This document shows, in pieces, positions 63,288 to 64,000 of a stretch of 64,000 bases of DNA. The translations under genes were made by a program, and so were the position numbers. Numbering within the stretch: position 1 is the stretch's first letter; each line of letters starts with the position of its first letter. The DNA is from Rhytidiadelphus loreus (taxonomy: Eukaryota > Streptophyta > Bryopsida > Hypnales > Hylocomiaceae). Under the pieces are notes generated by a model. The model saw only the letters and a program-made list of their open reading frames with translations. It was not told the origin of the DNA and made no database searches. Location: assembly GCA_947034895.1 (NCBI GenBank), contig OX344761.1, forward strand, positions 26,734,863 to 26,798,862, written 5' to 3'.

Positions 63288-64000
63288 GATGGGAGCTTCA
63301 ACTTAGGTACGAACTCTCACGGTCTCAAGGTTTTCTCAATCTCTTCAGGAAGTTCTGCAAATCTGAAAGAGAGCCCAGGCGCCACTTGGATAATTAGCAT
63401 GAGACACATGCAAGCAAACCGGAGTGTCAGTACTGAAATTCTATCACGCTACTGAAGTGCAATTGTGCTGTCTCGGTCTGGAGATTCAAATGCAGATTCT
63501 AGAGTCTATTAATTTCAAGTGCACAGAGGTAAGAATAGTAGGAGTTGCAAGGGTTAACTGGACCAGGAGTTGACATGATTAGCGCTTGAACTTACGTAGG
63601 TACTCTTTGTCGATGCTTTCGATCTTTCTCCTGAACGCGCTTGCAGGAACTTAAGTAGGTACTCTATTTCAATGCTTTCGATCTTTCTCTTGGGAATTCT
63701 CCAACTCTGAAAGTGGGCTCAGGTGCAACTCTGTTAATACGAGAAACAAGCAAACCAACGTAGTGTAATGAAATTCTCTCACGGTACGCACTATTGTGCT
63801 GTCTCTGGAGATTCAAATGCAAATTATTTCTAGCCTGATAGATTCTAGTCAGCCAGTGCATTTGTTTCGATGCTGAATTGAAGGATGTGACGTTCAAGTG
63901 CACAGAGATTTGAAAACTGGGAGTTGCAAGGGTTAAGTGGACCAGGAATTGACATGATTAGAGCTGGAACGTACTTACTCTATTAAATTCTTTCAATCTT
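63265..64000 (-). repeat. Tandem repeats of the PIP 5' end, including the start codon
   Basis: The aquaporin start (ATG at 63287) and the DNA before it recur upstream at ATG 63576 and ATG 63955. Each copy has the string GACATGAT and a preceding GGACC(A/T)GGA. The first codons of the 63576 copy read the same six residues as the gene (Met-Ser-Thr-Pro-Gly-Pro), and the 63955 copy differs at one. Further shared landmarks are TCTGAAAG(A/T)G-x-GC(C/T)CAGG (63364; 63706), GGAGATTCAAATGCA (63480; 63808) and GTTGCAAGGGTTAA (63544; 63923). The extra copies run into stops soon after the start and encode no protein. Inside the middle copy a shorter duplication (TGCTTTCGATCTTTCTC at 63615 and 63673) is nested. 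The array continues past the window edge. Confidence 0.85.

Overview
The window is nuclear DNA of a land plant. Every intact gene is split by GT-AG introns and there are four full gene models: two plant-specific actin-binding SCAB genes, one cytochrome P450 of the CYP71 clan and one plasma-membrane aquaporin (PIP). Short runs of the plant telomere repeat (CCCTAAA) occur at several places. A decayed gene resembling the actinoporin-like 'bryoporin' known from mosses points to a non-seed plant, most likely a moss or another early-diverging lineage. That taxonomic guess rests on one relic. All coordinates, splice sites and identities were worked out by eye from the sequence; no database search was possible.

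Layout. 1-6 kb: the right end of a TTAA-flanked element, an actinoporin-like pseudogene (+), and an LRR receptor-kinase relic (-) with a TTAA element inside an intron. 8.8-11.7 kb: a long, broken reading frame (-) of probable transposon origin, itself split by a CACTA-type MITE with a 3-bp target duplication. 12-21 kb: AT-rich DNA with old repeats, a GC-rich island, a minisatellite and a long (TA)n run. 21.8-29.2 kb: SCAB copy 1 (+), 11 exons, 461 aa. 29.9-38.2 kb: repeats and TTAA elements around a four-exon P450 (-), 530 aa, whose promoter and leader are tandemly duplicated. 38-42.4 kb: AT-rich DNA without a gene I can support. 42.4-51.5 kb: a 3'-end remnant of a third SCAB copy (+), then complete SCAB copy 2 (-), 457 aa. 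51.5-59 kb: AT-rich repeats, a second CACTA-type MITE and a 188-bp tandem duplication. 59.3-64 kb: a four-exon PIP aquaporin (-), 286 aa, whose 5' end, including the start codon, is repeated twice upstream.

The two SCAB genes form an inverted, tail-to-tail duplicate with the P450 between them. Exon phases are identical and some introns still align well, yet exons 6 and 9 have diverged much more than exons 7, 8 and 10. SCAB proteins stabilise actin filaments and PIPs move water. Both bear on cell turgor and movement in plants, but nothing here shows that the genes are co-regulated. Much of the rest is shaped by small non-autonomous elements. The most notable is a diverged family that always ends in CCC/TCC next to TTAA.
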